Source of the DNA: Candidatus Rifleibacteriota bacterium
Lineage (GTDB): Bacteria > Muiribacteriota > Ozemobacteria > Ozemobacterales > Ozemobacteraceae
NCBI GenBank assembly: GCA_015233565.1
Contig: JADFXM010000017.1
Coordinates: forward strand, 1 to 64,000
Length of the DNA stretch: 64,000 bases
Direction: 5' to 3'
Made by a program: the position numbers and the translations under genes. The notes below the pieces were generated by a model. It was not told the origin of the DNA. It saw nothing but the letters and a program-made list of their open reading frames with translations, and did no database searches. Shown here one piece after another: positions 17,856 through 26,538 of the stretch (positions are counted from its first letter, which is position 1; each line of letters starts with the position of its first letter).

Positions 17856-17882
17856 TAAAAAAATCGGCGGTAGTTTACCACC
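17856..17882 (-). terminator. Terminator-like hairpin in the leader of the heptose operon
   Basis: On the minus strand a 7-bp stem (17876-17882 paired with 17866-17872, including one G-U) with a 3-nt loop is followed by GA and a T-run. It points towards the deoxyhypusine-synthase-like gene but lies upstream of it, so it would stop transcription before the operon. It may be an attenuator or may block antisense transcription. Confidence 0.4.
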
Positions 17883-17996
17883 TTGCCACTCAATCGTCAA
17901 GTAATAGAGTGCTTTAAAACTGGGGGCATCCCGCTTCAAATCTTGACCCTCGTTGCCGGCTTTGTTATACTTCCAAATCATAAGGAGAATTGATTG

Positions 17997-19079
17997 ATGA
18001 AAAGCTCAACTTGGTTAATCAGCATTCTAATGCTTTCTCTAACTTTTATTTCAGGATGTGGGACTTCGAAAAATGGACCAGAAATTGCAATAAAATCAGA
18101 TTTTTTCACTACTGCCCAGGGACTCCCTGGAAATCAGATCACAGCTTTATCATTTTTTGGGCGCGAGTTGTGGGCGGGAACCAAAACAGGATTGGCTCGC
18201 TATGACGGTGTTCAATGGCAAGTGCATGTCAAAAAAAACACTAATGTTCTTGGCTCAGAAATCATCGAAGCTTTATATGTCGGGGACGATGCGATTTATG
18301 TCTCCACGGACAATGGAGCATGCAAATACAATGGAACTGCCTGGAGCGGTGTAATGAGCGGGCTAAGAGCTCGATGTGCGGCTGCAAAGCAGAGTGAGAT
18401 AGCAGTTGCTACAGCTCATGGAGTGGAAAAGTCTACAGGTTCAGCTTTTTCTACTTTCAACAAAGAAAGCGCGGGATTAGTGAATGACGAAGTTAATGTC
18501 GTAGCATTTGATTCTACTGGAAAATTATGGGTGGGAACTAACGCTGGGATGGCAATGCTTTCGGGGGGAGCATTTCAAAATTTTACCGGGCCGGCAAAAC
18601 AGATTGTGGGCAATTCTCTTGTTGATGTTCCTCCTTCTCCACCAAATTGCCAACTGATTGGAAACAATATTTCCTGCATTATTAAATATAAAGGGGCACT
18701 TGCGATTGGCACCACTTCAGGGTTAACTATTACTGATATGGCCAACCAATGGAGTTCATTTTCTGCTCCCCACAATGATTTCGTTCAAAAGGGAGGAACA
18801 ATAGCTCAGGAAATGGTTTCAGGCAACAGTCCAATGCCAGGAAATTCAGTTAAAGCACTAGCCAATTTGAATGATTCACTTTTGTTCGTTGGAACAAACA
18901 AAGGAATGGCTGTTAAAAAAGAAGGGAGCACCTGGCTTGATGTATCAAAAAATTTCAGCAGTATTGCAAACAAAATTATAACTGCGCTTGCCGTTCAGAA
19001 TGACGAATTATGGGTTGGAACACCTGATGGTTTATATCGATTTACAGGAATTTCTTCTCTTGGAAACCCAGCCCAATGA
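17997..19079 (+). CDS. Lipoprotein with regulator-type beta-propeller repeats
   Basis: This 360-residue protein has a lipoprotein signal peptide ending in Ile-Ser-Gly-Cys, so it is probably anchored to the outer or inner membrane. The mature part has repeating units with the pattern GLPGNQITAL...LWAGTKTGLARYDG, typical of the two-component-regulator propeller (Reg_prop) repeats found in hybrid sensor kinases, but with no kinase attached. I start at the ATG at 17997, 9 nt after AGGAG; a TTG directly before it is in frame. It stands alone between a minus-strand operon and a long intergenic region. The binding partner is unknown. Confidence 0.75.
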   Translation: MKSSTWLISILMLSLTFISGCGTSKNGPEIAIKSDFFTTAQGLPGNQITALSFFGRELWAGTKTGLARYDGVQWQVHVKKNTNVLGSEIIEALYVGDDAIYVSTDNGACKYNGTAWSGVMSGLRARCAAAKQSEIAVATAHGVEKSTGSAFSTFNKESAGLVNDEVNVVAFDSTGKLWVGTNAGMAMLSGGAFQNFTGPAKQIVGNSLVDVPPSPPNCQLIGNNISCIIKYKGALAIGTTSGLTITDMANQWSSFSAPHNDFVQKGGTIAQEMVSGNSPMPGNSVKALANLNDSLLFVGTNKGMAVKKEGSTWLDVSKNFSSIANKIITALAVQNDELWVGTPDGLYRFTGISSLGNPAQ

Positions 19080-19700
19080 TTCATTGCAAAAATTTGCATT
19101 AAGACCAGGCGCAAGAATTTAGTGAAAGAATTAAAAGAATTGTCGAAAAGAAAATTAGTCTGTTTCCATGTTTTCTTCTCCAATTATTCAAAGTGGATGA
19201 GAGCCCTAGCTTTAATGCGGATCAAGGATTTATAACAATAGCTTCTTGCAAGATTGTATAAATTTTTAATCATTAATTGAATAGGAATTCAATGGCACCG
19301 GTTGATGTGAATTTATTCGCAAATGTGAGCGCCATTAATTTTCATGAACTTCTGTAAACTCTGCTTCCGAGGTGCCTACAGGGTAAACGAGATAACGAGA
19401 CTGTCGGAAAAGTCCGGTATATTAAATTCGGTACAAAGCGACATTGATTTGATGCGCGAAAGCGGAGCGAAAAACGGGTTGGTGCATGAAATTGTCCAAT
19501 TTTAGGGGTTTTCCAACAGTCTGAACGCCATTGTGAAGAAGGTGAGAAAAATTCCGAAATTTTATAAAAGTGTGTCCTGAAAATGGTATTAAAAGTGAGG
19601 GGCCTTTTTTGGAAGAATCATTTTTTTGCAGTTTCGAGGAGTCTAAGTCGACAAAGCGAATGCCTCGATCGTGTCAAAGCAATTTCACAAGGAAGGTAAA
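19080..19700. other. Long intergenic region with a MITE-like element
   Basis: No gene is visible in this 620-bp gap. The notable content is a ~123-bp segment at 19399-19521 with imperfect 17-bp terminal inverted repeats, listed separately. Confidence 0.5.
19399..19521. mobile_element. MITE-like element with GACTGT..GGAAAA inverted ends
   Basis: The left end GACTGTCGGAAAAGTCC (19399-19415) and the reverse complement of the right end, GACTGTTGGAAAACCCC (19505-19521), match at 14 of 17 positions. GACTGTTGGAAA-type ends occur in known insertion sequences. The 123-bp interior has no transposase frame, so this would be a non-autonomous remnant. I see no clear target-site duplication. Confidence 0.5.
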
Positions 19701-20150
19701 ATGGATAATTTTGCAAAAAAGAATTTTTTCTCTGTATTGTTTTTTATTATTTTTCTTTTCCTGTTATCGGGAACAGTTTTGACTGCTGCTACTACCCCGG
19801 AAAAAGGGGTTCAAAAGACGGATGGAAGTAGTCCTCTTGATTCGATGCCACCTGAAACCAAATTCTTGATTACCAATTTAGGGTTTGGCGGGATTGCTGG
19901 TTGGTGTGTTGGATTTACTTTAAAAAAGTTTGCAAAGATGGCTGCCCTTCTGCTAGGAGTGGTTTTCATTGCAATTCAGGTGCTTTCAAATTATCAGTAT
20001 TTGCAGATTGATTGGCAGAAGGTTCAGAAAAATGTACCGGATCAAGCGCTTGAAAAAGCTTATACGAGCGGAATGTCTATGTTGACATATAATTTTCCCT
20101 TTGCTGGCGCCTTTTTTGCCGGTTTATGGCTCGGCTTCAGGAATGGGTGA
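19701..20150 (+). CDS. FUN14-family membrane protein
   Basis: This 149-residue protein starts at the ATG at 19701, preceded by GGAAGG. An N-terminal hydrophobic segment ending near Ala-Ala-Thr could be a signal peptide or a membrane helix. The FUN14 domain follows, with the glycine-rich Gly-Phe-Gly-Gly-Ile-Ala-Gly-Trp-x-x-Gly-Phe and a second hydrophobic segment ending in the typical Tyr-x-x-Ile-Asp-Trp-x-x-Val. A last glycine-rich segment (Gly-Ala-Phe-Phe-Ala-Gly-Leu-Trp-Leu-Gly-Phe) closes the protein. FUN14 proteins are mitophagy receptors in mitochondria; the bacterial role is not established. It is a stand-alone gene. Confidence 0.75.
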   Translation: MDNFAKKNFFSVLFFIIFLFLLSGTVLTAATTPEKGVQKTDGSSPLDSMPPETKFLITNLGFGGIAGWCVGFTLKKFAKMAALLLGVVFIAIQVLSNYQYLQIDWQKVQKNVPDQALEKAYTSGMSMLTYNFPFAGAFFAGLWLGFRNG

Positions 20151-20259
20151 AACTGGCTTAGAAGTTCGTGGAAATTCAGCGAATTCCACTTGTAAAAAGT
20201 CTCACGTTGATTATTAATGCTGAGTAATTCTTGTATGATTTTCCGGAAGCTCAATAGTG

Positions 20260-21267
20260 TTAGTTTTCTAGAAGTGAATTGCTGAGGTTTGAAGAATCGG
20301 TTTGCTTGGGAGGGGCATTGGGCATAGGGGAGGGAGGGTCAGTGGAAGTGCTGAATTCGTTGTTTTCATGATTTTCCAATTTTTCTGAAGAAACAGCCGG
20401 ATTTGAAGCTATTTGCCCTTCAGTTCCGATTTTTCCAGAAAAATTGGTTTGAAGAGTCCCGTTGAAACTTTTGGACGAAACTCTAATTGAACCACTATTT
20501 ACACGGAAAGAGCTTTCTGAAGGGGATATTGAAAGATTGAATTGACCTGAAGTCGTTAAAATTTCAGATTGGGGAGTTTTAATAATATACGAAAGAGCTT
20601 TTTGATTGGCCTGAAATTCCACTTTTCCTGATTTTACCGTCAATTGCCTGGAGTTTATTGAGAAGTCGCTGATTCCAGTAATTCTGATTGTGCCTCCTGT
20701 GGGGAGCTTGAGAATTATCGACCCTCTGGAGGTCAGTTCCTGTCTTTGATTAGGAATGATGAAACGGTCATTCATTTTTATGGAATTGCCAATATTTCGC
20801 GCTTCGAGAATGATGATTTTATCAGGATCTTCAGAAAGTTTTTGAAACTCAGTAGAAGCCGGGTTTTTTGGTACAGCTTCAGGCAGATTTAAGGGAGCTT
20901 TTGAGATATGGAAATATAGGGAGACAATAGAATAGATGATCAACGATACAAGGATCTTTCTCACTGGATTAGCAAAGAAGCTCTTATCCTGAGAAAATTC
21001 TGACGGAGAAAGGTTCTCAATTTTTTTCATTATTTGATCAGCATTTTTTTGCTGAGAAACATTTTTTGCAGGGGTTAGGAAAAAAGAATCGGATCTCTCA
21101 TTTATTAGGTTGAAATCTTTATAAATTCGAGCGCATGAGGGGCATTGACTAACGTGCTTCAGAAAAGGGGAAAGTCTTTCGACCTCTTTGCTTTCAATGA
21201 TGTCAAAAATTTCACTTTCAGAGAGGCATTCAGACTTTTTTCCAGGTTTAATTGGATTTGCTGACAT
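20260..21267 (-). CDS. Zinc-finger anti-sigma factor with FecR-like domain
   Basis: The N-terminal ~60 residues contain the anti-sigma zinc motif His-x3-Cys-x2-Cys (HVSQCPSC). A single membrane segment follows, with Leu-Val-Ser-Leu-Ile-Ile-Tyr-Ser-Ile-Val-Ser. The exported part contains a FecR-type beta domain with Leu-x-x-Gly-Gly-Thr-Ile-Arg-Ile and Val-Lys-Ser-Gly-Lys-Val-Glu-Phe. The last ~60 residues are Ser/Asn/Pro-rich. I place the start at the ATG at 21267, overlapping the sigma gene by 20 nt; a TTG at 21300 is also in frame and neither has a strong ribosome binding site. The order sigma then anti-sigma fits co-regulation: the zinc domain should hold the upstream ECF sigma factor, with the outside domain sensing the signal. 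Confidence 0.8.
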   Translation of the reverse strand: MSANPIKPGKKSECLSESEIFDIIESKEVERLSPFLKHVSQCPSCARIYKDFNLINERSDSFFLTPAKNVSQQKNADQIMKKIENLSPSEFSQDKSFFANPVRKILVSLIIYSIVSLYFHISKAPLNLPEAVPKNPASTEFQKLSEDPDKIIILEARNIGNSIKMNDRFIIPNQRQELTSRGSIILKLPTGGTIRITGISDFSINSRQLTVKSGKVEFQANQKALSYIIKTPQSEILTTSGQFNLSISPSESSFRVNSGSIRVSSKSFNGTLQTNFSGKIGTEGQIASNPAVSSEKLENHENNEFSTSTDPPSPMPNAPPKQTDSSNLSNSLLEN

Positions 21268-21823
21268 AGCTTTTTTGGCCAACCTCTCTGAGCTCTTCAA
21301 GCTCTTTTCTCATTTGCGAACAAGCGCGGAAAACTGACACTTTAATGGTTCCAAGTGGTTCTTCAAGAATTTCGCTGATTTCTTCGTAGGTGAATCCAAG
21401 TGAATGTTTCATTAAAAAAACAATTTTCAATCCCAGGGTAAGTTTTTCCAGGCTTCGGTCTATAGCAATTTTTTCGTCCACCATTTTTGGGTTTTCGGGT
21501 TTTTCAGAAAGTTGAAAAAAATTTTCAACGGAGATTGAGTTTGAAATTTCTGTTTTGGATTTTCTAAATTGCTTTAGGACAATATTATGCGCCAGTTTGA
21601 TAATCCATGGTGCAAATTCCCGACTTTGATCGAAGGTGGATAACTTTGAATATGCTCTTAAAAAGGTTTCCTGGAGAAGGTCTTCCGCGAGGGTTTTATC
21701 GGGAACCAGAGTTTTGATATATGAAAGAACTTTTAGATAGTATTTATCAACAAAAAACCTGAAGGAATTTTTTTTTCCACTCAGAACTTCATTTAAATAA
21801 TTTATCTCTTCTGGGAGTTTCAA
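21248..21823 (-). CDS. ECF sigma factor
   Basis: This 191-residue sigma-70-type factor has region 2 with a Glu-Asp-Leu-Leu-Gln-Glu-Thr-Phe-Leu-Arg-Ala-Tyr motif and region 4 with a helix-turn-helix pattern (GFTYEEISEIL...GTIKVSVFRA). I start it at the TTG at 21821-21823, just after the stop of the upstream gene, with GGAAG about 7 nt before. The open frame extends further upstream but there overlaps the Ser/Thr-rich gene, and the extra residues are low complexity. Its partner anti-sigma gene overlaps its 3' end. Confidence 0.88.
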   Translation of the reverse strand: MKLPEEINYLNEVLSGKKNSFRFFVDKYYLKVLSYIKTLVPDKTLAEDLLQETFLRAYSKLSTFDQSREFAPWIIKLAHNIVLKQFRKSKTEISNSISVENFFQLSEKPENPKMVDEKIAIDRSLEKLTLGLKIVFLMKHSLGFTYEEISEILEEPLGTIKVSVFRACSQMRKELEELREVGQKSYVSKSN

Positions 21824-21824
21824 T

Positions 21825-22760
21825 TTAACTTCCGGATGCAACAGAGGAGGTGGTTGAAGCTGATGATGTTTGGTTTTGAACAGTGCTTGAAGTATCGACC
21901 GAGGAAACAGTAGTAGATGTAATCGGAGTGCTCGGGTTTTGAACCGGATTTCCAATGGTGCTGGTTGCAGAGCCATTGTCAGGTAAGATGCTGGTAGTTT
22001 GGGAGGCGGCAGGTGTTTGGCCTGGACTTCCAGTACTAGCACCCGGTGAGACGGTTGAGGCAGTGTTTGTAGATCCCGAGGTTTGAACAGGCTTACTGAT
22101 GGAGCCTGGAGAGGCGGTTGCGATAGAAGATGTTGTGGTTGCAGGCAAGGTTTGAACAGGTTTGCCTATTGCGCCAGGTGAGACGGATGAGGTTGCAGTT
22201 GTGGATGAAACGGCCCCTGGGTTTGAAGGAGAAGTATTGGTAGAAGTATCAACTGGTCTGGAAATCGGTGTGGGGGTAATCTGCGTTGATACCGGTTTTG
22301 AAGAGACTGGGGGCCTTGATACCTCACCATTAGCATATTGGGTAATTTTATCTCTAATCAGGAGTATTGATGAATATTTTATATCATATTCAGGAAGATA
22401 TACGATTCCTGACTCGGTTACTTCTGAAATACCGTTTGGTGGAGAGAGTGTTCGAGGTGCCATCGGCAAAACCATTTTTGTCGGCGGAACGGGCATTCCA
22501 TATTGTTCTTCGACTTGTTGAGACTCAATATTTTTAACGGATGGTTTGGTTGCCGGGATTGATGCATTTGGAGCCATTACTTTTTCTGATGGGGGAGTAT
22601 TCGCAGAAGACAACCCGGATTCTTTAGAGCTTTGCATAAAATCTGAGTCTAGTGAAGGATCAGTGCTATTGCTAGCTAGATTGGCGGCTTGGGAATGAAA
22701 TGGTAAAAGAAAAATGAAAAAAACGATAAATAAAATTGAAGTCACCATATTATTCATCAT
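21825..22760 (-). CDS. Exported Ser/Thr/Pro-rich repeat protein
   Basis: This 311-residue protein has a signal peptide cut after about Ser-Gln-Ala. The first part has a proline-rich segment with Pro-Pro-Asn-Gly-Ile. From about residue 150 to the end it is built of degenerate 20-30-residue units containing Ser-Pro-Gly-Ala/Ser...Gly/Ser-Lys-Pro-Val-Gln-Thr followed by Ser/Thr runs. Such sequences are often extended or heavily glycosylated surface linkers. The ATG follows a G-rich site (AAGGGGGG). The stop sits 1 nt before the start of the sigma factor, so the three genes form one unit and this may be the reporter or target of the sigma/anti-sigma pair. No known domain. Confidence 0.7.
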   Translation of the reverse strand: MMNNMVTSILFIVFFIFLLPFHSQAANLASNSTDPSLDSDFMQSSKESGLSSANTPPSEKVMAPNASIPATKPSVKNIESQQVEEQYGMPVPPTKMVLPMAPRTLSPPNGISEVTESGIVYLPEYDIKYSSILLIRDKITQYANGEVSRPPVSSKPVSTQITPTPISRPVDTSTNTSPSNPGAVSSTTATSSVSPGAIGKPVQTLPATTTSSIATASPGSISKPVQTSGSTNTASTVSPGASTGSPGQTPAASQTTSILPDNGSATSTIGNPVQNPSTPITSTTVSSVDTSSTVQNQTSSASTTSSVASGS

Positions 22761-23048
22761 TTTCCATTCCCCCCTTTATTCCATTTTACCTGAAATAATA
22801 TCACTCGGCAAACGAAAAGGGTTCCCTTCTCCTTAGAGCGGAAAGATTTCCACTTCGTTTAACACAAGCGTTAAAACTAGTTTCTCCCAAGAATTTCAGT
22901 GTCTCTTTTATGAAAAACAATCTGAATTGTCCAACTGTCAAAAAAACTATTTACAAAAACTCTCGAATTGGTTCTTAAAAAAGCTCTATTGTGTATTTGC
23001 GGTTAGATGGAAAAAACTTTTTTGCGGTAGAAGAGATTGCGACTTTTG
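22761..23048. other. Intergenic region upstream of the sigma-factor operon
   Basis: No gene is visible. The gap must contain the promoter of the Ser/Thr-rich/sigma/anti-sigma unit; I see no confident ECF-type -35/-10 pair by eye. Confidence 0.35.
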
Positions 23049-23085
23049 AAAAAACCGCGGGGATCGTTTGAGGCTTTCCCCGCGG
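23049..23085 (-). terminator. Rho-independent terminator of the dockerin gene
   Basis: A perfect 9-bp GC stem (23077-23085 with 23055-23063) with a 13-nt loop is followed on the minus strand by a run of T. It lies about 10 nt after the stop of the dockerin-repeat gene. Confidence 0.9.
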
Positions 23086-23094
23086 GAGTTAATA

Positions 23095-25200
23095 TTATTT
23101 ACCCATCAAATCATCAGAAGATGGAGAAGTGTTTACAGGAGCAAGGTTTTGTGGACCACTTCCAAGGGAAGAGGTATCACTTGCGGGAACAACAGTGGTT
23201 CCTGTCATAACAGCAGTTGATGCTGTTGCAACACCGGAGTGCAATGGAACTATTACTGGTGGATTTCCATCGGGTAAATTGGTTGCAAGTGCAATAATGT
23301 CATTCACATCAATTTTACCATCGCCATTAATATCAGCGGCTTTTCTAATTTCCGGAGATACAATCTCTGCAGGATTAAAAGCCAGTTGCATTACTTGGAG
23401 AAGGTCTTTGTAATCAATTTTGCCATCACCATTAACATCTACTCCCTGATTGATTATGACAGCGGTTTTATCATCCATGGGCATGGGGTGGATGTTGATA
23501 ACTTTGGCCATGGTAATAACATCTTCGACGGAAACCTTTCCGTCGCCATTGAAATCACACACTTTGCCATAGGCTGATTTTACATTAATTCCACGAATTA
23601 CGCAGTTGGAAATGGATTGGAGGTCTTTTTGATCAACAGCCCCATCACCGTTCATATCGCCTTTTTGACATTGTGGATCGACCGGAAAATATTTTCTAGT
23701 GCCGTTTACAGCTTGAGCAAGAAGATAATAATCGGTCATGGTTATTACGCCATCTCCGTCAAAGTCGTAGCCTTTGTGGAATCCTGCTTCACCTTCTTTG
23801 ATCGGGAAGCGTCCCATTAGGTTATGAAGGACTGCCAAATCATTTTTGTCGATAACTCCATCACCATTCAGATCGCCAATCAATTTTTCAGGTTTGATTG
23901 CAATCCAGAGTTGTGCAATTTGGTCGTTTTTTGTATCGATTGCGGCTTTTTTGTCATAGAATGCGACGATACTGTTCATCAATTGGTTTTGTTGAGCGGG
24001 GGTAAGACTATCAAAAACATCTGAGTTCATGAAAGCTTCAACTAAAGAATCGAGAACTTTGTCCATTTGGGAAGTTAGAGATGCAATCTTTTGTTTCATT
24101 TCGCGAAGTTGGACTTTTTCGGCGTCTGAAAGAGGAGATTTGGAGGCTAGAGCAATAAAATCATCCTGTAATTTGGAAAGGTTGTCCATAATTTTGGTCA
24201 GCTGATTAACAGCTTCTTGCAATCCTGGCCAAGTTTTCTTGTATTCTTCGGCAACCTTTAGAACTCCCTGATTTGCCTGACGAGTGAGATTGTCAGATTT
24301 GGTTCGGTTTGCATCAACAGCTGCGGAATGTTCGGCTAGTATGACATTCTGGTCGTGGTTAAAAAATATGTCTGCTTTGGCCGCTGCATTGGCAATTTTC
24401 TGGAAATTTTCCCGATTTGTGTTCATTGTATTCAAAATTTTGGTTCTATCATCTGTCAATACTTTGAGTTCTTTTCTGAAAGCAACCATTTGGTCTTTAG
24501 TGGGTGGTGTGATTTTATGGGCTTCAAAAAACTTTGTTACTGTGTCTAATTTTTTCTGGCCGTTATTGGCAAGTTTAGTAGCATTGCTTTGAGCTTCTTT
24601 CCAGTAGCTATTTGCATCCTGGAAGTACTTTGCTTGTTCCTGATGTTCCTTTTCGCAATTAACTCTTGCTATTGCCCATTTGTCTTGGTTGTCGAAGGCA
24701 TAAGCCTGTTTATACGTTTCAGCGGCTTTAAGATATTCGCCGACTGATTCATGAGATTTTCCATTTACATCATATACCAGTGGTTTATATTGTTTGGACA
24801 ATGCTTGATCTTTTGTTTTGTCAAGCCAACTATTAAAACTGGCTGTTTCTACTATTGCGGCCTGGAATTTTTTCTCTTTGTACATTTGATCGATTTTGGA
24901 CATCCAGATTTGTGCGATAGTAGGGTTGTCTTTGACTGGAGGCATGGGGACGGGGACCGGACGAATAATGATTGGAGGTTTGATTGGGGGCATAGGGGCT
25001 GGAATTGGTTGTCCAGGGGTGACTATAGGAGTTTCTGTCGCATAAGTGGGAGGATTGGCGATTGGCGTTTCAGTGGCGTAGCCCCCTCCAGGTGTGGTGG
25101 AAGAAGTTGGCGCATTGTTGTCTTGCGCACAAATCAAAACAGCGGGGAAGGCCAAAAGAACTGCCGCGAGAAGAACTTTGAAAAAAAACTGTTTCTTCAT
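23095..25200 (-). CDS. Exported protein with six dockerin-type calcium loops
   Basis: This 701-residue protein has a signal peptide (hydrophobic to about residue 25, ending Cys-Ala-Gln). A Pro/Thr-rich stretch (about 27-90) and a long helical, probably coiled-coil region (about 90-430) with a tetratricopeptide-like start come next. Six EF-hand-like loops of the form Asp-x-Asn/Asp-Gly-Asp-Gly-x-Ile/Val follow, arranged as three pairs, which is the dockerin type I layout. Dockerins normally dock onto cohesins in cellulosomes or other surface assemblies, and no cohesin is in this window. The tail is Ser/Thr-rich. The start has AGGAGG upstream and a good terminator follows, so it is a single-gene unit. 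Confidence 0.8.
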   Translation of the reverse strand: MKKQFFFKVLLAAVLLAFPAVLICAQDNNAPTSSTTPGGGYATETPIANPPTYATETPIVTPGQPIPAPMPPIKPPIIIRPVPVPMPPVKDNPTIAQIWMSKIDQMYKEKKFQAAIVETASFNSWLDKTKDQALSKQYKPLVYDVNGKSHESVGEYLKAAETYKQAYAFDNQDKWAIARVNCEKEHQEQAKYFQDANSYWKEAQSNATKLANNGQKKLDTVTKFFEAHKITPPTKDQMVAFRKELKVLTDDRTKILNTMNTNRENFQKIANAAAKADIFFNHDQNVILAEHSAAVDANRTKSDNLTRQANQGVLKVAEEYKKTWPGLQEAVNQLTKIMDNLSKLQDDFIALASKSPLSDAEKVQLREMKQKIASLTSQMDKVLDSLVEAFMNSDVFDSLTPAQQNQLMNSIVAFYDKKAAIDTKNDQIAQLWIAIKPEKLIGDLNGDGVIDKNDLAVLHNLMGRFPIKEGEAGFHKGYDFDGDGVITMTDYYLLAQAVNGTRKYFPVDPQCQKGDMNGDGAVDQKDLQSISNCVIRGINVKSAYGKVCDFNGDGKVSVEDVITMAKVINIHPMPMDDKTAVIINQGVDVNGDGKIDYKDLLQVMQLAFNPAEIVSPEIRKAADINGDGKIDVNDIIALATNLPDGNPPVIVPLHSGVATASTAVMTGTTVVPASDTSSLGSGPQNLAPVNTSPSSDDLMGK

Positions 25201-25280
25201 AGAAACCTCCTGAAAATTTTTTTTAGTATCTTAAAATATACTATGCCCAAAAGTTTAAAAATGGTTTCATTTTATTTTTT

Positions 25281-25952
25281 CTAATTTTTTACATAACTGA
25301 AATTCCAGTTCGAGAGCCCTAAATTGAGAGGAGATAGAAAAAATGCCAGTCTAATTGGCTTATTTGCAGCACGAGGGTCATCATCCTTCAACACAATTTC
25401 CACAATCAGATGACGAGTGAAAAAAGGGGAATCGCCTAGGAGGTGTTCTTCCATTAAAAGAAGTGAACGAAAAATTTTCATTTTGGGAACTGCAAAGCGA
25501 GTTTTCTTATCTGGAGAGCCGGTTTTCTGAAAAGTTCTGGTAACACAATACTTTTCAGGTGGGATCAGAGTCATTTCATAGCTTGCTGTGGAGACGTCAG
25601 AGAGTTTGAATTCAACTTTTGTTCCATAAGTAATGGTGCTAAAGTCTGGAAAAGTAGCTCCACTGCTTAAAAGGAGAAATACTGGAGCCCCATTGATATC
25701 TTTTACTGTTGAAAGAGTGCATGCAAGAAGGTCTTTTCTGATGGAACCGAAGAGATCACTTGCTTCTTTTATTGTGAGAAGCAAACCTGTTCCCTTGACA
25801 CTTTGTTTCAGGCCCGAAATATAAATACTTTGCATCATTGCCAGAATAACAAATAACAATGTGGAGACAACCAATATCTCCACAAGGGAAAAACCTAGAA
25901 TGGTCGATTTTTTCCCAAAGTTCATTCGAAAATATTTCTTATGTTTCTGCAT
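25281..25952 (-). CDS. Prepilin-like protein (minor pseudopilin)
   Basis: This 223-residue protein has a type IV prepilin leader: basic residues, then Gly|Phe-Ser-Leu-Val-Glu-Ile-Leu-Val, with Glu at position +5, and a hydrophobic helix. The globular part is unlike any pseudopilin I can name. It is the last gene of a three-gene unit with another pseudopilin and a 926-residue membrane-anchored protein. It would be processed by a prepilin peptidase encoded elsewhere. It could be a minor pilin of a type IV pilus or a GspJ-like tip component. Confidence 0.85.
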   Translation of the reverse strand: MQKHKKYFRMNFGKKSTILGFSLVEILVVSTLLFVILAMMQSIYISGLKQSVKGTGLLLTIKEASDLFGSIRKDLLACTLSTVKDINGAPVFLLLSSGATFPDFSTITYGTKVEFKLSDVSTASYEMTLIPPEKYCVTRTFQKTGSPDKKTRFAVPKMKIFRSLLLMEEHLLGDSPFFTRHLIVEIVLKDDDPRAANKPIRLAFFLSPLNLGLSNWNFSYVKN

Positions 25953-25962
25953 TTTTATTGCT

Positions 25963-26538
25963 TTAAAGATCTCGATTCAAAAAAAACACTGATTCATGAA
26001 TGTGCTTTGAAGACCCTGTTTCATCAAGGTCTCCAGGATAATTCCAACCCACTTTAATCACGATTCGGTAAAATCTTCCAGGAATGTTTCCGCTGCTACC
26101 CGTTACTTCATGAACTTCAAGTAGTCTGGCGTTAAAACCCTCAGTAAGCGGGGAAATTAGCAAAAAAAGTTTCAATCCCATTAGTGACACCTTCCTAGGT
26201 TCCACAGCAATCATATCTCCGAGGTCTGTGTTCATGCTTTCCAATAGTTCAGGAAGGTCTTTTCCGGTTGCTTCGCAAATTCTCTTGAAACCAGGAGAAA
26301 TATTTAGTTGTGTTAATTGTTCAATGATTTCGTCTGAATAGTAAGCAGCCATGACTTGGTAAATTGAAGTGGAGGTTTCTCGGTTTGTTGAGGAAAGTAG
26401 ATTTATTGTGGGGGCAATTGCCAACCCTGCGACAAATACTGCGATTACAACTTCTATGAGAGAAAGGCCCCTATTATTGATTCTGAAGCCTATTTTAGTA
26501 TGTTTCAATGAAGAAAAGTTTTCCATTTTTCTAATCAT
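25963..26538 (-). CDS. Prepilin-like protein (minor pseudopilin)
   Basis: This 191-residue protein has a prepilin leader and the cleavage motif Gly|Leu-Ser-Leu-Ile-Glu-Val-Val-Ile-Ala-Val, with Glu at +5. The mature domain is small and beta-rich. The position between the 926-residue gene (8-nt overlap) and the other pseudopilin (10-nt gap) argues for one operon. By size it resembles GspI or PilV-type minor pilins. Confidence 0.85.
   Translation of the reverse strand: MIRKMENFSSLKHTKIGFRINNRGLSLIEVVIAVFVAGLAIAPTINLLSSTNRETSTSIYQVMAAYYSDEIIEQLTQLNISPGFKRICEATGKDLPELLESMNTDLGDMIAVEPRKVSLMGLKLFLLISPLTEGFNARLLEVHEVTGSSGNIPGRFYRIVIKVGWNYPGDLDETGSSKHIHESVFFLNRDL

Noticed and set aside
21824..22042. 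N-terminal extension of the ECF sigma factor
   Set aside because: It overlaps the Ser/Thr-rich gene in another frame and is low complexity; a TTG with a GGAAG site fits better.
22041..22330. DNA tandem repeats in the Ser/Thr-rich gene as a possible separate repeat element
   Set aside because: The repetition follows the codon frame and is explained by the degenerate protein repeats.
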